DNA of 64,000 nucleotides from Bacteroidales bacterium. GTDB lineage: Bacteria > Bacteroidota > Bacteroidia > Bacteroidales > Muribaculaceae. The notes beneath the pieces are model-generated. The model searched no databases and was not told the origin of the DNA. It saw nothing but the letters and a program-made list of their open reading frames with translations. The first letter of the stretch is position 1; the number at the start of each line of letters is the position of its first letter. The DNA lies in the NCBI GenBank assembly GCA_015061055.1, contig SUXH01000004.1:107669-171668 (forward strand), given 5' to 3'. Position numbers and translations under genes: made by a program. Shown one piece after another: positions 27,497-35,306 of this stretch.

Positions 27497-27670
27497 GTAA
27501 AAATAATCAATTCACTATGTAAAATGTAACTCCACATTCAATATGATTGAATATCAGGTTGTTAGTTTAATCCCACAAGAAAAGTAATCGTTCGTTGACT
27601 CTCAAAAAATAGCCTGAATCGTGCGGAATGTGTGATTTTTTGATATATTCCGCACGATTCACGACATTTT
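27497..27670 (+). ncRNA. Candidate small RNA
   Basis: This is an inference from signals only. A promoter ends at 27490, and about 120-170 bases later a perfect 15-base-pair inverted repeat (27615-27629 with 27647-27661) is followed by ACGACATTTTT. A second hairpin ATTCAAT-ATG-ATTGAAT (27536-27552) lies inside. The longest frame in the transcript is 14 codons (27543 onward, starting MIEYQV). The transcript would end about 35 bases before the HipBA promoter. Confidence 0.35.
27615..27661. repeat. Perfect 15-bp inverted repeat
   Basis: TGAATCGTGCGGAAT and its exact complement are separated by 17 bases. On the minus strand the stem is followed by a six-T run, so it could end transcription in both directions; the plus-strand T tract starts five bases after the stem. 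Confidence 0.85.
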
Positions 27671-27703
27671 TAATACCCAACAAAAAGAAATAGTTGTGGC
27701 TAT

Positions 27704-27736
27704 TTTGTGTATTTTGAAATAAAGTCATTATCTTTG
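27704..27736 (+). promoter_or_regulatory. Promoter of the HipBA operon
   Basis: TTTG (27704-27707) and TATCTTTG (27729-27736) are 21 bases apart. The antitoxin start codon is 43 bases downstream. Confidence 0.75.
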
Positions 27737-27779
27737 CAATAAATAAGATGTTGTTTATTGATAAGTAAAAAAACAGATT

Positions 27780-28097
27780 ATGAACAATATATTATCATTT
27801 AATATCGCAAATCCGAGCGATGTAGCTATACAGATTGCTGCAAGAGTCAAGTCTCGTCGTTTGGAACTGAATCTAACGCAGGAGGGACTGGCATCAAGAG
27901 CAGGAGTAAAGTTTGCGACCTATCGCCGTTTTGAGCAGACAGGTGAGATATCGTTGCGTGGACTTCTTCAAATTGGTTTCGCACTGAATTGCCTTGATGA
28001 GTTTAATGTGCTTTTTGCTCAAAAGCAGTATCAGTCGCTTGATGATGTGCTGAACGAACAAAGTGTCAATCGTAAACGAGGAAAGAAAAATGAATAG
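27780..28097 (+). CDS. hipB: HipB-like antitoxin (XRE family)
   Basis: The 105-residue protein has a Cro/C1-type HTH at about residues 14-70 (RRLELNLTQEGLASRAGVKFATYRRFEQTGEI). Its coding end overlaps the HipA-like kinase gene by eight bases, the usual toxin-antitoxin arrangement. It is expected to bind the kinase and repress its own promoter. The HTH and the linkage make the call; the specific antitoxin activity is inferred. Confidence 0.87.
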   Translation: MNNILSFNIANPSDVAIQIAARVKSRRLELNLTQEGLASRAGVKFATYRRFEQTGEISLRGLLQIGFALNCLDEFNVLFAQKQYQSLDDVLNEQSVNRKRGKKNE

Positions 28098-29178
28098 CAT
28101 TAAGCAGATTGAGGTTATATATACTAACATAGTTGTTGGTCGTCTGGCATTAACCAAGGAGGGACTTTGCGCATTTGAATATTCAGCAGAGTGGCTTGCT
28201 TCTGGATTCTCTATTTCTCCATTTGAGTTACCTCTACGCAGTGGTGTGTTCATTGCTAAACCACAACCTTTCGATGGCGGATTTGGAGTATTTGACGATT
28301 GTCTACCAGATGGCTGGGGCTTGCTTATCCTCGATAGATATTTACAGCAACAAGGCATAAACCCTCGTAGCCTAAGCATTCTTGACCGCCTCGCATTGGT
28401 AGGCTCTACAGGTCGTGGCGCTCTGGAATTTAGACCGGATAAGAGTGTTGTTACCAAACAAGAGTATGCAGATTTCGAGAAGTTAGCATTAGAAGCTGAA
28501 CAGATACTTGATAGTGATGATTATACAGGTGAGGGTATTGAGGAGTTTCAGCATCGAGGTGGCTCGCCTGGTGGTGCTCGTCCAAAGATTTTCACTCGCT
28601 ATGAGGATAAGGAGTGGTTGGTTAAGTTCCGAGCAAAACGAGATCCTAAGCGCATTGGGCGAAATGAGTACAACTATTCATTACTTGCCAAAGAGTGCGG
28701 TATTGAGATGCCAGAAACACGACTCTTTGAGGATAAATATTTTGGCGTAGAGCGCTTTGACCGTACATCAAGCGGCAAGCTGCATGTGGTGAGCATCGCC
28801 GGTCTTATAGGTGCTGACTATCGTATGCCTAGTATTGATTATTCACATATCTTCCAGGTATGTGCTGTGCTCACCCACAATATCGCAGAACTTTGGAAAG
28901 TATATAGATTGATGGTATTTAACTGTCTGATTGAGAATAAAGACGACCACGCCAAGAACTTCGCATTTATCTATCGCAATGGTGATTGGCACCTCTCTCC
29001 TGCATACGACCTTTTGCCGAGTGATGGAATGAATGGTTTCCATACTACCTCAATTAATGATAGTATTGAGCCAACAAAGGAGGATTTGTTTGCTGTAGCG
29101 GTAAAAGCAGGATTGAATAAAAAAGAGGCAGAGGAGATATTTACATCAATGAAGTCTATCATTAATAAGAACAAGTAG
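28090..29178 (+). CDS. hipA: HipA-family serine/threonine kinase toxin
   Basis: The start at 28090 (MNSIKQIEV) is preferred to an upstream in-frame GTG or ATG at 28063, because it matches family N-termini. The 362-residue protein has the HipA N-terminal subdomain (couple_hipA) and the kinase core: GGSPGGARPK (157-166), ATP lysine Lys179 (WLVKF), catalytic loop NKDDHAKN (283-290) and metal site Asp307 in SPAYDLLP. All key residues are present, so it looks active. HipA of E. coli phosphorylates glutamyl-tRNA synthetase and causes persistence; the target here is unknown. Confidence 0.93.
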   Translation: MNSIKQIEVIYTNIVVGRLALTKEGLCAFEYSAEWLASGFSISPFELPLRSGVFIAKPQPFDGGFGVFDDCLPDGWGLLILDRYLQQQGINPRSLSILDRLALVGSTGRGALEFRPDKSVVTKQEYADFEKLALEAEQILDSDDYTGEGIEEFQHRGGSPGGARPKIFTRYEDKEWLVKFRAKRDPKRIGRNEYNYSLLAKECGIEMPETRLFEDKYFGVERFDRTSSGKLHVVSIAGLIGADYRMPSIDYSHIFQVCAVLTHNIAELWKVYRLMVFNCLIENKDDHAKNFAFIYRNGDWHLSPAYDLLPSDGMNGFHTTSINDSIEPTKEDLFAVAVKAGLNKKEAEEIFTSMKSIINKNK

Positions 29179-29180
29179 AG

Positions 29181-29345
29181 ATGAAGATAATACTTACAGG
29201 AGCAACAGGATTTGTTGGCGAGGGAATACTGCTGGCGTACCTTGATTGACCAGAGGTCGAGAAGGTTCTGAGCGTTAGCCGTCGCCCGTGTGGCATTTCG
29301 CATTCCGAGATTGAAGAGTATATTGAGGGTGTTGCAAAGCAATAA
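29181..29345 (+). pseudogene. Remnant of an NAD-dependent epimerase/dehydratase
   Basis: The frame starts MKIILTGATGFVGEGILL, a Rossmann NAD-binding motif (GATGFVG), and continues with PEVEKVLSVSRRPCG, but an in-frame TGA interrupts it at 29247-29249 and it ends after about 54 codons at a double stop. The intact family is around 220 residues, so most of the gene is missing. It directly follows hipA and is clearly decayed. Confidence 0.75.
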
Positions 29346-29459
29346 TAAGCTGCGTAAAGTGCGGCTATTTCAAATGTATAGTTAATGTCAGGGATATTGA
29401 TGCACTATCGAAGTGATGTAAATAGAGTTAAATTTTCATATATAGTAAGATAGGGGCAT

Positions 29460-29768
29460 ATGGATATTACGCAAGAATTTTATAACAATATAGCTTCTCA
29501 ATATGACAAGCTCTTTCAAGATTGGCAATCTACTATTCACGAGCAGGCAGTCATACTGAATAGAATATTCAATGATAATGGCTTCGACACAGCAGCTCAT
29601 ATTCTTGATTGTGCTTGTGGAATAGGAACCCAGTCCATAGGACTTGCTGAGCTTGGCTACCGAGTGTCTGCTTCTGATATAAGTGCCGCACAGATTGCCG
29701 CATTGGAGAAGGAGTTTATGGAGACTTTCGAGACTTTTACTGTAATTTTGAGTTTAAGCAAGAAGTAA
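29460..29768 (+). pseudogene. Truncated class I SAM-dependent methyltransferase
   Basis: The first 77 residues match the start of a methyltransferase: FYNNIASQYDKLF and the SAM-binding motif ILDCACGIGTQSIGLAE, then VSASDIS. After that the sequence no longer resembles the family and ends at residue 102, where intact proteins run to about 250. An internal deletion that joined the N-terminal part to unrelated coding sequence near base 29690 is likely. It could not bind and transfer in the normal way. Confidence 0.7.
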
Positions 29769-29785
29769 TATAATATCTATACACG

Positions 29786-29834
29786 AAAATTGGTGCGTGT
29801 AGGGAACAATGTAGTCCCGTCACGCACCAATTTT
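29786..29834 (+). terminator. Strong terminator
   Basis: A 14-base-pair stem (29786-29799 with 29821-29834) has an inner GGGA/TCCC pairing. The base of the stem supplies the T-rich end. It separates the HipBA remnants from the convergent AraC gene. Confidence 0.82.
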
Positions 29835-29926
29835 GTATATACATACCGCATCTAGGGAAGATGCTTGATTTCAGTGCTTTACTCTCAAAAGTTTTATGAG
29901 CCTTTGCACTTGTGTTGACAAAGTTG

Positions 29927-30805
29927 TTATTCAGCTTTGTCGTTGTTGATTATACCTTCGTTGTATTTGTTGCGGTATGCCAACGGAGCTAATCCCACAG
30001 CCTTCTTAAAGTATTTTCCGAAGCTTGATTGGTCGCAGAAATTGAAATCGTAGGCAATGCGTTGCACTGATGTTCCCGATATAATAAGAGCATTCTTGAT
30101 TTGAGCTATTACAGCGCGCGTGATAACTTCTTTGGCTGTTTTCTTTGTCTTTTTACGGCATATTTCATTGAGATATTTAGGCGTTATACACAACTTGTCG
30201 GCATAAAATGCTACGTTGTGCTGTGTCTTGCTGTGAATAGATAAGAATTTTAGAAAATCTCGGAAATAGCTGTCGGTTGTAGAGAATGCGCCCGAAGAAA
30301 AAACATTTTTTTCGTTTTCGCTTTTTGTTAATTCGGCAAGAGCAATAAGCAGACAACGGATAATACCGTAAACAAAATCGGTGCTACGGTCGAATCGTTT
30401 TTTGCTGTCTTCATAATTGTCGAGAGTTTGAAACAGGTGATAAAAAATCTGTTTGGAATACTCGTCGGTAATTGGTTTGTTGGGATACGCGAAAATGTTA
30501 GCCAAATAGTCTACTTGAAATCCTATGGTCGAATCGATTATCAAATCTTTGGAGAATAGAATCATCGAGGATTTGAAATCGTCGCTAAGTTCGATAACAC
30601 TGAGTGTTGTGTTGGCGAAAATACAGAAAATACTATCTTTAAGTATTGTGAAATTTTCATTGTTATAGCACACCTTAGCCGAACCTTCAAAACAATATAC
30701 AAGGCAAGGGAACGGAATTTGAACAGTTTCAGAACTTTTAGAAGTGTTTTTGGTGTGGAATATTTTATAATTCAGTCCTTCTTCAAAATGGAAATTATCA
30801 TTCAT
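29927..30805 (-). CDS. AraC-family transcriptional regulator
   Basis: The 292-residue protein has a cupin-like N-terminal sensing domain and a C-terminal pair of HTH motifs (about 195-285), with NVAFYADKLCITPKYLNEIC and VQRIAYDFNFCDQSSFGKYFKKAVG. The latter is the AraC signature. The ligand is unknown. It is transcribed divergently from argH, but no shared function is evident. Confidence 0.93.
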   Translation of the reverse strand: MNDNFHFEEGLNYKIFHTKNTSKSSETVQIPFPCLVYCFEGSAKVCYNNENFTILKDSIFCIFANTTLSVIELSDDFKSSMILFSKDLIIDSTIGFQVDYLANIFAYPNKPITDEYSKQIFYHLFQTLDNYEDSKKRFDRSTDFVYGIIRCLLIALAELTKSENEKNVFSSGAFSTTDSYFRDFLKFLSIHSKTQHNVAFYADKLCITPKYLNEICRKKTKKTAKEVITRAVIAQIKNALIISGTSVQRIAYDFNFCDQSSFGKYFKKAVGLAPLAYRNKYNEGIINNDKAE

Positions 30806-30961
30806 AATACAAACGGTTATAATTTTTTCTCAAAATTAGTGCAATTATTATTACTTGGTGAAATTTAGGTGTTAAATAAACTAATTTTAGTGAAAAACAG
30901 GATAGAAATGAGAAGCCTTTTAAAAACGGTGTTTTGTGAGGAAATTTTGTAAGCAATTTAT

Positions 30962-30969
30962 TATCTTTG
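30962..30969 (+). promoter_or_regulatory. -7 element of argH
   Basis: TATCTTTG followed by C lies 29 bases before the ATG at 30999. It overlaps the extended upstream open frame, which supports the downstream start. Confidence 0.55.
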
Positions 30970-30998
30970 CAAATCAAACAGTATATAACTTAATATAT

Positions 30999-32339
30999 AT
31001 GGCATCAAAACTTTGGGAAAAAACTGTGCAAGTGAATCACGATGTGGAAACTTACACTGTGGGACGAGATAGAGAAATGGATATGTACTTGGCACGCTAT
31101 GATGTGCTTGGTTCGCTTGCTCACATTACAATGCTTGAGTCGATAAATCTGCTTTCGACCGATGAGTTGAAACAACTTACGGCTGCCTTGAGAGAAATAT
31201 ATACAGAAATTGAAGCCGGAGATTTTAAGATAGAAGATGATATAGAAGATGTTCATTCGCAGGTGGAACTGATGCTTACTCGCCGTCTTGGTGATGTGGG
31301 CAAGAAAATTCATTCAGGAAGATCTCGCAACGATCAAGTGCTTGTGGATTTACGTCTGTTTATTCGCAGTGAGCTAGAAAGTGTGGTGGAACAACTTACG
31401 GCTTTGTTTAAGGCACTTGTTGAGCAAAGTAATCGCTATAAAGATGTGCTTATGCCCGGTTATACTCATTTGCAGGTGGCAATGCCTTCATCGTTCGGGT
31501 TGTGGTTTGGGGCATATGCTGAGTCGCTTGTAGACGACTTGACTGTACTACAAGCTGCCTATAAGGTGGTAAATCGTAATCCGCTTGGTTCGGCTGCCGG
31601 CTATGGATCTTCATTTCCTCTAAATCGTACAATGACCACACGTTTGCTTGGCTTTGAATCACTTGATTATAATGTGGTGTATGCGCAAATGGGTCGTGGA
31701 AAGACTGAACGTATAGTGGCGCAAGCTCTTGCTAATGTGGCTGCAACTGTAGCTAAATTGGCATATGATGCTTGTATGTATAATAGTCAGAATTTTGGCT
31801 TTATAAAGTTGCCTGATGAGTTTACCACAGGCTCGTCAATTATGCCACATAAGAAAAATCCCGATGTGTTTGAACTGACTCGAGCTAAGTGTAATAAACT
31901 ACAAGCATTGCCTTATGAAATTACGCTTATTACGAATAATCTGCCCTGTGGTTATTTCCGCGACTTGCAAATGATAAAAGAATCGTTCCTTCCTGCATTT
32001 TCCGATTTGAAGAATATTCTTGCAATGGTTACTGCAATGGTGAGTCAAGTGAAAGTGAACGAAAATATACTTGATGACAGTCGTTATGACTTGATGTTCT
32101 CAGTGGAGGAGGTTAATCGCCTAGCGAGCGAAGGAATGCCATTTCGTGATGCATACAAAAAAGTGGGACTTGATATTGAAGCAGGACAATTCGTTCCGGT
32201 GAAGGAAGTGTTCCACACCCATGAAGGTTCTATCGGGAATCTGTGTAATGATAAGATTGAAGAAATGTTTTGCTCGATTCTTGATAATTTTGATTTTGAA
32301 ACATATCACAAAGCTTTTGAATCTTTATTAGGTCGTTAA
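30999..32339 (+). CDS. argH: Argininosuccinate lyase
   Basis: The 446-residue enzyme of the fumarase/aspartase superfamily makes arginine and fumarate from argininosuccinate in the last step of arginine synthesis. Visible motifs are HSGRSRNDQ (105-113), the catalytic-site TH of YTHLQ (157) and the signature GSSIMPHKKNPD (278-289) with the catalytic serine loop. The start MASKLW was chosen because the longer frame begins inside the promoter. An aldo/keto reductase gene follows after 16 bases. Confidence 0.97.
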   Translation: MASKLWEKTVQVNHDVETYTVGRDREMDMYLARYDVLGSLAHITMLESINLLSTDELKQLTAALREIYTEIEAGDFKIEDDIEDVHSQVELMLTRRLGDVGKKIHSGRSRNDQVLVDLRLFIRSELESVVEQLTALFKALVEQSNRYKDVLMPGYTHLQVAMPSSFGLWFGAYAESLVDDLTVLQAAYKVVNRNPLGSAAGYGSSFPLNRTMTTRLLGFESLDYNVVYAQMGRGKTERIVAQALANVAATVAKLAYDACMYNSQNFGFIKLPDEFTTGSSIMPHKKNPDVFELTRAKCNKLQALPYEITLITNNLPCGYFRDLQMIKESFLPAFSDLKNILAMVTAMVSQVKVNENILDDSRYDLMFSVEEVNRLASEGMPFRDAYKKVGLDIEAGQFVPVKEVFHTHEGSIGNLCNDKIEEMFCSILDNFDFETYHKAFESLLGR

Positions 32340-32355
32340 TTTTAAACCCCGAACT

Positions 32356-33357
32356 ATGGTAGATGATATTTATAAAGCAAGCGAAGACCGGTACACCAAA
32401 GGTGTAATGGAGTATAGACGCAGTGGTAATTCGGGTATAAAATTACCATTGCTCTCGTTGGGCTTTTGGTGGAATTTTGGTGGAGTGGATAGTTTGGAGG
32501 AAAGCCGGGCTAAGATGCGTTATGCTTTCGATCAAGGAGTTACGTGCTTTGACTTGGCTAATAATTATGGGCCTCCCTTTGGTAGTGCAGAAGAAACTTT
32601 CGGATATGTGTATTCACGCGATTTGAAACCATATCGCCACGAGATGATTGTAACCACTAAGGCCGGATATAATATGTGGAACGGACCTTATGGAGTGGGT
32701 TCGTCGCGCAAGATGATTATTACGAGTCTTGAAGAATCGCTGAAGCGAATGAATCTTGACTATGTGGACATATATTACTCTCATCGATATGATGGAGAGA
32801 CACCGGTGGAAGAAACTATGCAGGCGCTTGTTGATGTGGTGCGTCAAGGTAAAGCTCTATATGTGGGGTTGTCTAATTATCCGGTCGATGTGTTGGCTAA
32901 GGCAGTTGCTTATTTAAAGTCGGAAAAGGTTCATCCTTTAATATATCAAGGGAAGTATAATATGATGGTGAGAGATGTGGAGGTTGCTCATTTTGACTTT
33001 TTGCAAAAGGAGGGTGTCGGTTTTACTGCATTTTCTCCAATTGCGCAAGGAGTTCTATCGGATAAGTATCTAAAAGGAGTGCCTGCCGATTCGAGGGTGG
33101 GGCGAGGTCGCTATTTGACTAATGCCAATGTGACTCCGGATATATTAGCAAAGGTGTCGAAGTTGAACGATATAGCTCTGCAAAGAGGCCAATCGTTGGC
33201 TCAAATGGCTATGGCATGGATATTGTCGCACAGCGAGGTGACATCGGTTATTATAGGCCCGCGCACAGTGGATCAACTTAAAGATAGTTTGGGCTGTCGT
33301 AGTAATACACATTTTTCCGATGAGGAAATAGCAAATATTGATTCAATTCTTAAATGA
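32356..33357 (+). CDS. Aldo/keto reductase (YghZ-like)
   Basis: The 333-residue TIM-barrel enzyme resembles L-glyceraldehyde 3-phosphate reductase YghZ. The catalytic tetrad can be placed: Asp and Tyr in FDLANNYGPP, Lys in TTKAGYNMWNGPYG, and His in YYSHRYD. The NADPH-binding segment near the C-terminus is SVIIGPRTVDQLKDSL. The physiological substrate is uncertain; methylglyoxal detoxification is one option known for the family. Its stop overlaps the next start by four bases (ATGA). Confidence 0.92.
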   Translation: MVDDIYKASEDRYTKGVMEYRRSGNSGIKLPLLSLGFWWNFGGVDSLEESRAKMRYAFDQGVTCFDLANNYGPPFGSAEETFGYVYSRDLKPYRHEMIVTTKAGYNMWNGPYGVGSSRKMIITSLEESLKRMNLDYVDIYYSHRYDGETPVEETMQALVDVVRQGKALYVGLSNYPVDVLAKAVAYLKSEKVHPLIYQGKYNMMVRDVEVAHFDFLQKEGVGFTAFSPIAQGVLSDKYLKGVPADSRVGRGRYLTNANVTPDILAKVSKLNDIALQRGQSLAQMAMAWILSHSEVTSVIIGPRTVDQLKDSLGCRSNTHFSDEEIANIDSILK

Positions 33358-33848
33358 AAACACTCCTATATATATATATAATATGTGTGGTTGTTCTCAT
33401 TTCGGGAAATTCGTGCACAAAGATAAGTGATAATCAGATTCCTTCGTATCCGGTAAATTTGAATTTAAGTACAGCCGGATATTGGCAGACATATGGGGTG
33501 ACGTCGCCCGGTAGTTATCGTAAATTTATTAAAAGTGAACGCATACCTGCTAATTATCCGTATAATGCAAATACCTACACCGGTTTTGGGGGGGTGTTGC
33601 TTGTGTGTGATATTTATACCGGTAATCCTGTTGCTTACGATTTGAGTTGTCCTGTAGAGCGTCGAGAAAATATAAGAGTGACGATAGAAGAAAATAGCTA
33701 TGACGCAGTGTGTACTGTTTGTGGGTCGCATTATGATGTGATGGGCGGTTGGGGAACTCCAACTTCGGGCAAGGCTCTTACTCAAAAAGTGGGATTGACT
33801 CGTTATTCGGTGATAAAAACCGGTGGTGGTTATAATGTGGTGAATTAA
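33354..33848 (+). CDS. Rieske-like lipoprotein with degenerate cluster site
   Basis: The 164-residue protein has a lipobox (ISGNSC, Cys21). Residues about 90-165 follow the Rieske fold order: AYDLSCPVE, then CTVCGSHYDVMGGWGTPTSGKA. The second motif CxxH (CGSH) is present, but the first, normally CxH, reads CPV and lacks the histidine. A normal [2Fe-2S] centre is therefore doubtful. Translation is probably coupled to the aldo/keto reductase. A similar protein family is common in Bacteroides; its role is unknown. Confidence 0.72.
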   Translation: MKTLLYIYIICVVVLISGNSCTKISDNQIPSYPVNLNLSTAGYWQTYGVTSPGSYRKFIKSERIPANYPYNANTYTGFGGVLLVCDIYTGNPVAYDLSCPVERRENIRVTIEENSYDAVCTVCGSHYDVMGGWGTPTSGKALTQKVGLTRYSVIKTGGGYNVVN

Positions 33849-34729
33849 TGTTTGCGAGGTAATAAGATGTTGTCTCGGCTCCCTCTGTTATGAGGCTTGT
33901 TGTTGTGGCGTACGTCCCAATTATCACTATGATTGATCAAATTTGTTGTGTGAAAAATCTGGTACAATAATCCGCCCAAGTCAAATCCGAGTTTATTTCC
34001 GCCTAAATTGTAGAAAGGGCGTAACATCGGAATCGTTACCCATTTCCTTTGATATGGGTTGAAATATCTTTGTACTCCTATGTCCACTCCCCATTCATTA
34101 TTATTGGTTACGGCTGTTAAATAACTTCCCGTATTTATGGAGTTGGGAGGATTGTATTTATTGTTATTGATAAATCGGTTTGATTCGTAAGAGCCGAATG
34201 CTGTAACACTTAAATTCTTGTTGAATCGGAAAGAAAATTGTCCAGTTAAAGCATAGCTGTTGTAGGAAAAAATCGGTAGAGCATATTTGTTGAATGATAA
34301 ATTTCCGGAAAAATTGAATTGTTCGGTAAAGTTGTGGGATATTCCGAATCCTGCTGAACGGATATTGCCGATTATAGGATAAGATGTGTTACTGCTGAAT
34401 CCGGAAATGCGACCATTGTCCCATACAGATAATGTGCCACTTTTTGAAAAATCATAAGAATAAATATTGCCATGCCATGAAAAAGTGTTTTTCGTCGCCG
34501 GCATTTGATGCTTGAGCGATAAATCGCTGTCGTTATATAATAAAGTGTCGATGTTGAGTAGTTTTTTTCTTTGTAATACTAAATCGTTGTGATAGGGTAA
34601 GTTCAGCATAGGAGCAGTGATGTGTTGCTGTATAGGCGGTATACCGTATCTGTATGCCGATTCTTGAGCCTTGATTGGTGAAACGCACATCGATATCACA
34701 ATGATTATAATGTATAAATCTATTCTCAT
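33845..34729 (-). CDS. Probable outer-membrane beta-barrel protein
   Basis: I do not recognise a named family. The 294-residue protein has a signal peptide ending SPIKAQES. From about residue 80 it is a series of alternating polar/apolar strands with many aromatic residues (GIPPIQQH, FNFSGNLSFNKYALP, GQFSFRFNKNLSVTAFGSYE), typical of small outer-membrane barrels. It overlaps the convergent Rieske-like gene by four bases. The C-terminus (DNILLPRKH) lacks a terminal aromatic, which is slightly unusual for barrels. Confidence 0.68.
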   Translation of the reverse strand: MRIDLYIIIIVISMCVSPIKAQESAYRYGIPPIQQHITAPMLNLPYHNDLVLQRKKLLNIDTLLYNDSDLSLKHQMPATKNTFSWHGNIYSYDFSKSGTLSVWDNGRISGFSSNTSYPIIGNIRSAGFGISHNFTEQFNFSGNLSFNKYALPIFSYNSYALTGQFSFRFNKNLSVTAFGSYESNRFINNNKYNPPNSINTGSYLTAVTNNNEWGVDIGVQRYFNPYQRKWVTIPMLRPFYNLGGNKLGFDLGGLLYQIFHTTNLINHSDNWDVRHNNKPHNRGSRDNILLPRKH

Positions 34730-34819
34730 AACATTTGTTGGTATGTTCTCAATGGAACAAAATTATAAAAAAAGTGGGTATTTAAGAATAAATTGAATGT
34801 GAAATAAGAAAAAAATATG

Positions 34820-34827
34820 TATCTTTG
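34820..34827 (+). promoter_or_regulatory. -7 element of rpsU
   Basis: TATCTTTG followed by C matches the consensus. A TTG at 34793-34795 is 24 bases upstream, slightly too far for a strong -33. Transcription from here gives a leader of about 180 bases. Confidence 0.6.
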
Positions 34828-34833
34828 CAGTCG

Positions 34834-35012
34834 ATTTAAAATGAGAGGAGGTTGTGTTTACCCCTATTTAGAAAGTTAATTAGTTGACATATAAATGAAT
34901 AGCGCGTGGTCACTGCGCCGGCGATTGTGGATAAGAAGACGCTTGCTGCAATGGCTGATTAGTGGCTATATATAGAAATTAAATCAGACAAACTTTTAAA
35001 AAATTAAATAAA
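34834..35012 (+). promoter_or_regulatory. rpsU leader with SD-like site and small frame
   Basis: The leader is unusually long. Near its 5' end it has GGAGG (34847-34851), complementary to the 16S anti-Shine-Dalgarno, followed by a GC-rich part (GCGCGTGGTCACTGCGC near 34902) able to fold. The rpsU start itself has only A/T before it. The small frame listed next lies in the GC-rich section. An autoregulatory leader is suggested but not shown. Confidence 0.45.
34895..34975 (+). CDS. Possible 26-residue leader peptide, Arg/Trp-rich
   Basis: The frame encodes MNSAWSLRRRLWIRRR followed by a hydrophobic end. Its Arg/Trp content differs from everything nearby. It may be a coincidental frame in a structured RNA, or a true leader peptide that couples translation to rpsU expression. 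No Shine-Dalgarno sequence precedes it. Confidence 0.25.
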   Translation: MNSAWSLRRRLWIRRRLLQWLISGYI

Positions 35013-35204
35013 ATGATTATCGTACAAGTAAAAGAAGGTGAAAACATTGAAAGAGCTCTAAAGAAGTTCAAAAGAAAATTCGAAAAGACAGGTATTGTAA
35101 AGGAATTGCGTAGCCGTCAAGCATTTGAAAAGCCATCGGTAGCAAACCGTAAGAAAATGATGAAGGCTGTATACGTACAAAAGTTGCACCTTAACGAAGA
35201 TTAA
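35013..35204 (+). CDS. rpsU: 30S ribosomal protein bS21
   Basis: The 63-residue basic protein has the S21 core (ENIERALKKFKRKFEKTGIVKELRSRQ at 8-33, abbreviated) and normal length. bS21 sits on the 30S platform. In Bacteroidetes, S21, S18 and S6 bury the 3' end of 16S rRNA, which explains why Shine-Dalgarno sequences are rarely used. xerC and hpf follow in the same direction. Confidence 0.97.
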   Translation: MIIVQVKEGENIERALKKFKRKFEKTGIVKELRSRQAFEKPSVANRKKMMKAVYVQKLHLNED

Positions 35205-35278
35205 TTGACGATTGCTTTCGCAGTGAGCGAAAAAATGTTGAAAAAATTTGGAAAATTCGATAAAATGACGTAAATTCG

Positions 35279-35303
35279 TAAGCGTAATGAAAAAACACGC
35301 TTA
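35279..35303 (+). promoter_or_regulatory. Hairpin immediately before xerC start
   Basis: TAAGCGT (35279-35285) pairs with ACGCTTA (35297-35303), ending three bases before the ATG. In an mRNA this would sit at the ribosome entry site and could lower translation of xerC. Confidence 0.45.
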
Positions 35304-35306
35304 GCT

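Noticed and set aside
26700..29200. CRISPR or tandem repeat array in the accessory region
   Set aside because: I looked for regularly spaced repeats here and across the window and found none; only isolated inverted repeats occur.
30936..30998. Longer N-terminus for argH (21 extra residues)
   Set aside because: The extension starts upstream of the TATCTTTG promoter element and reads like untranslated sequence; family members start near MASKLW.
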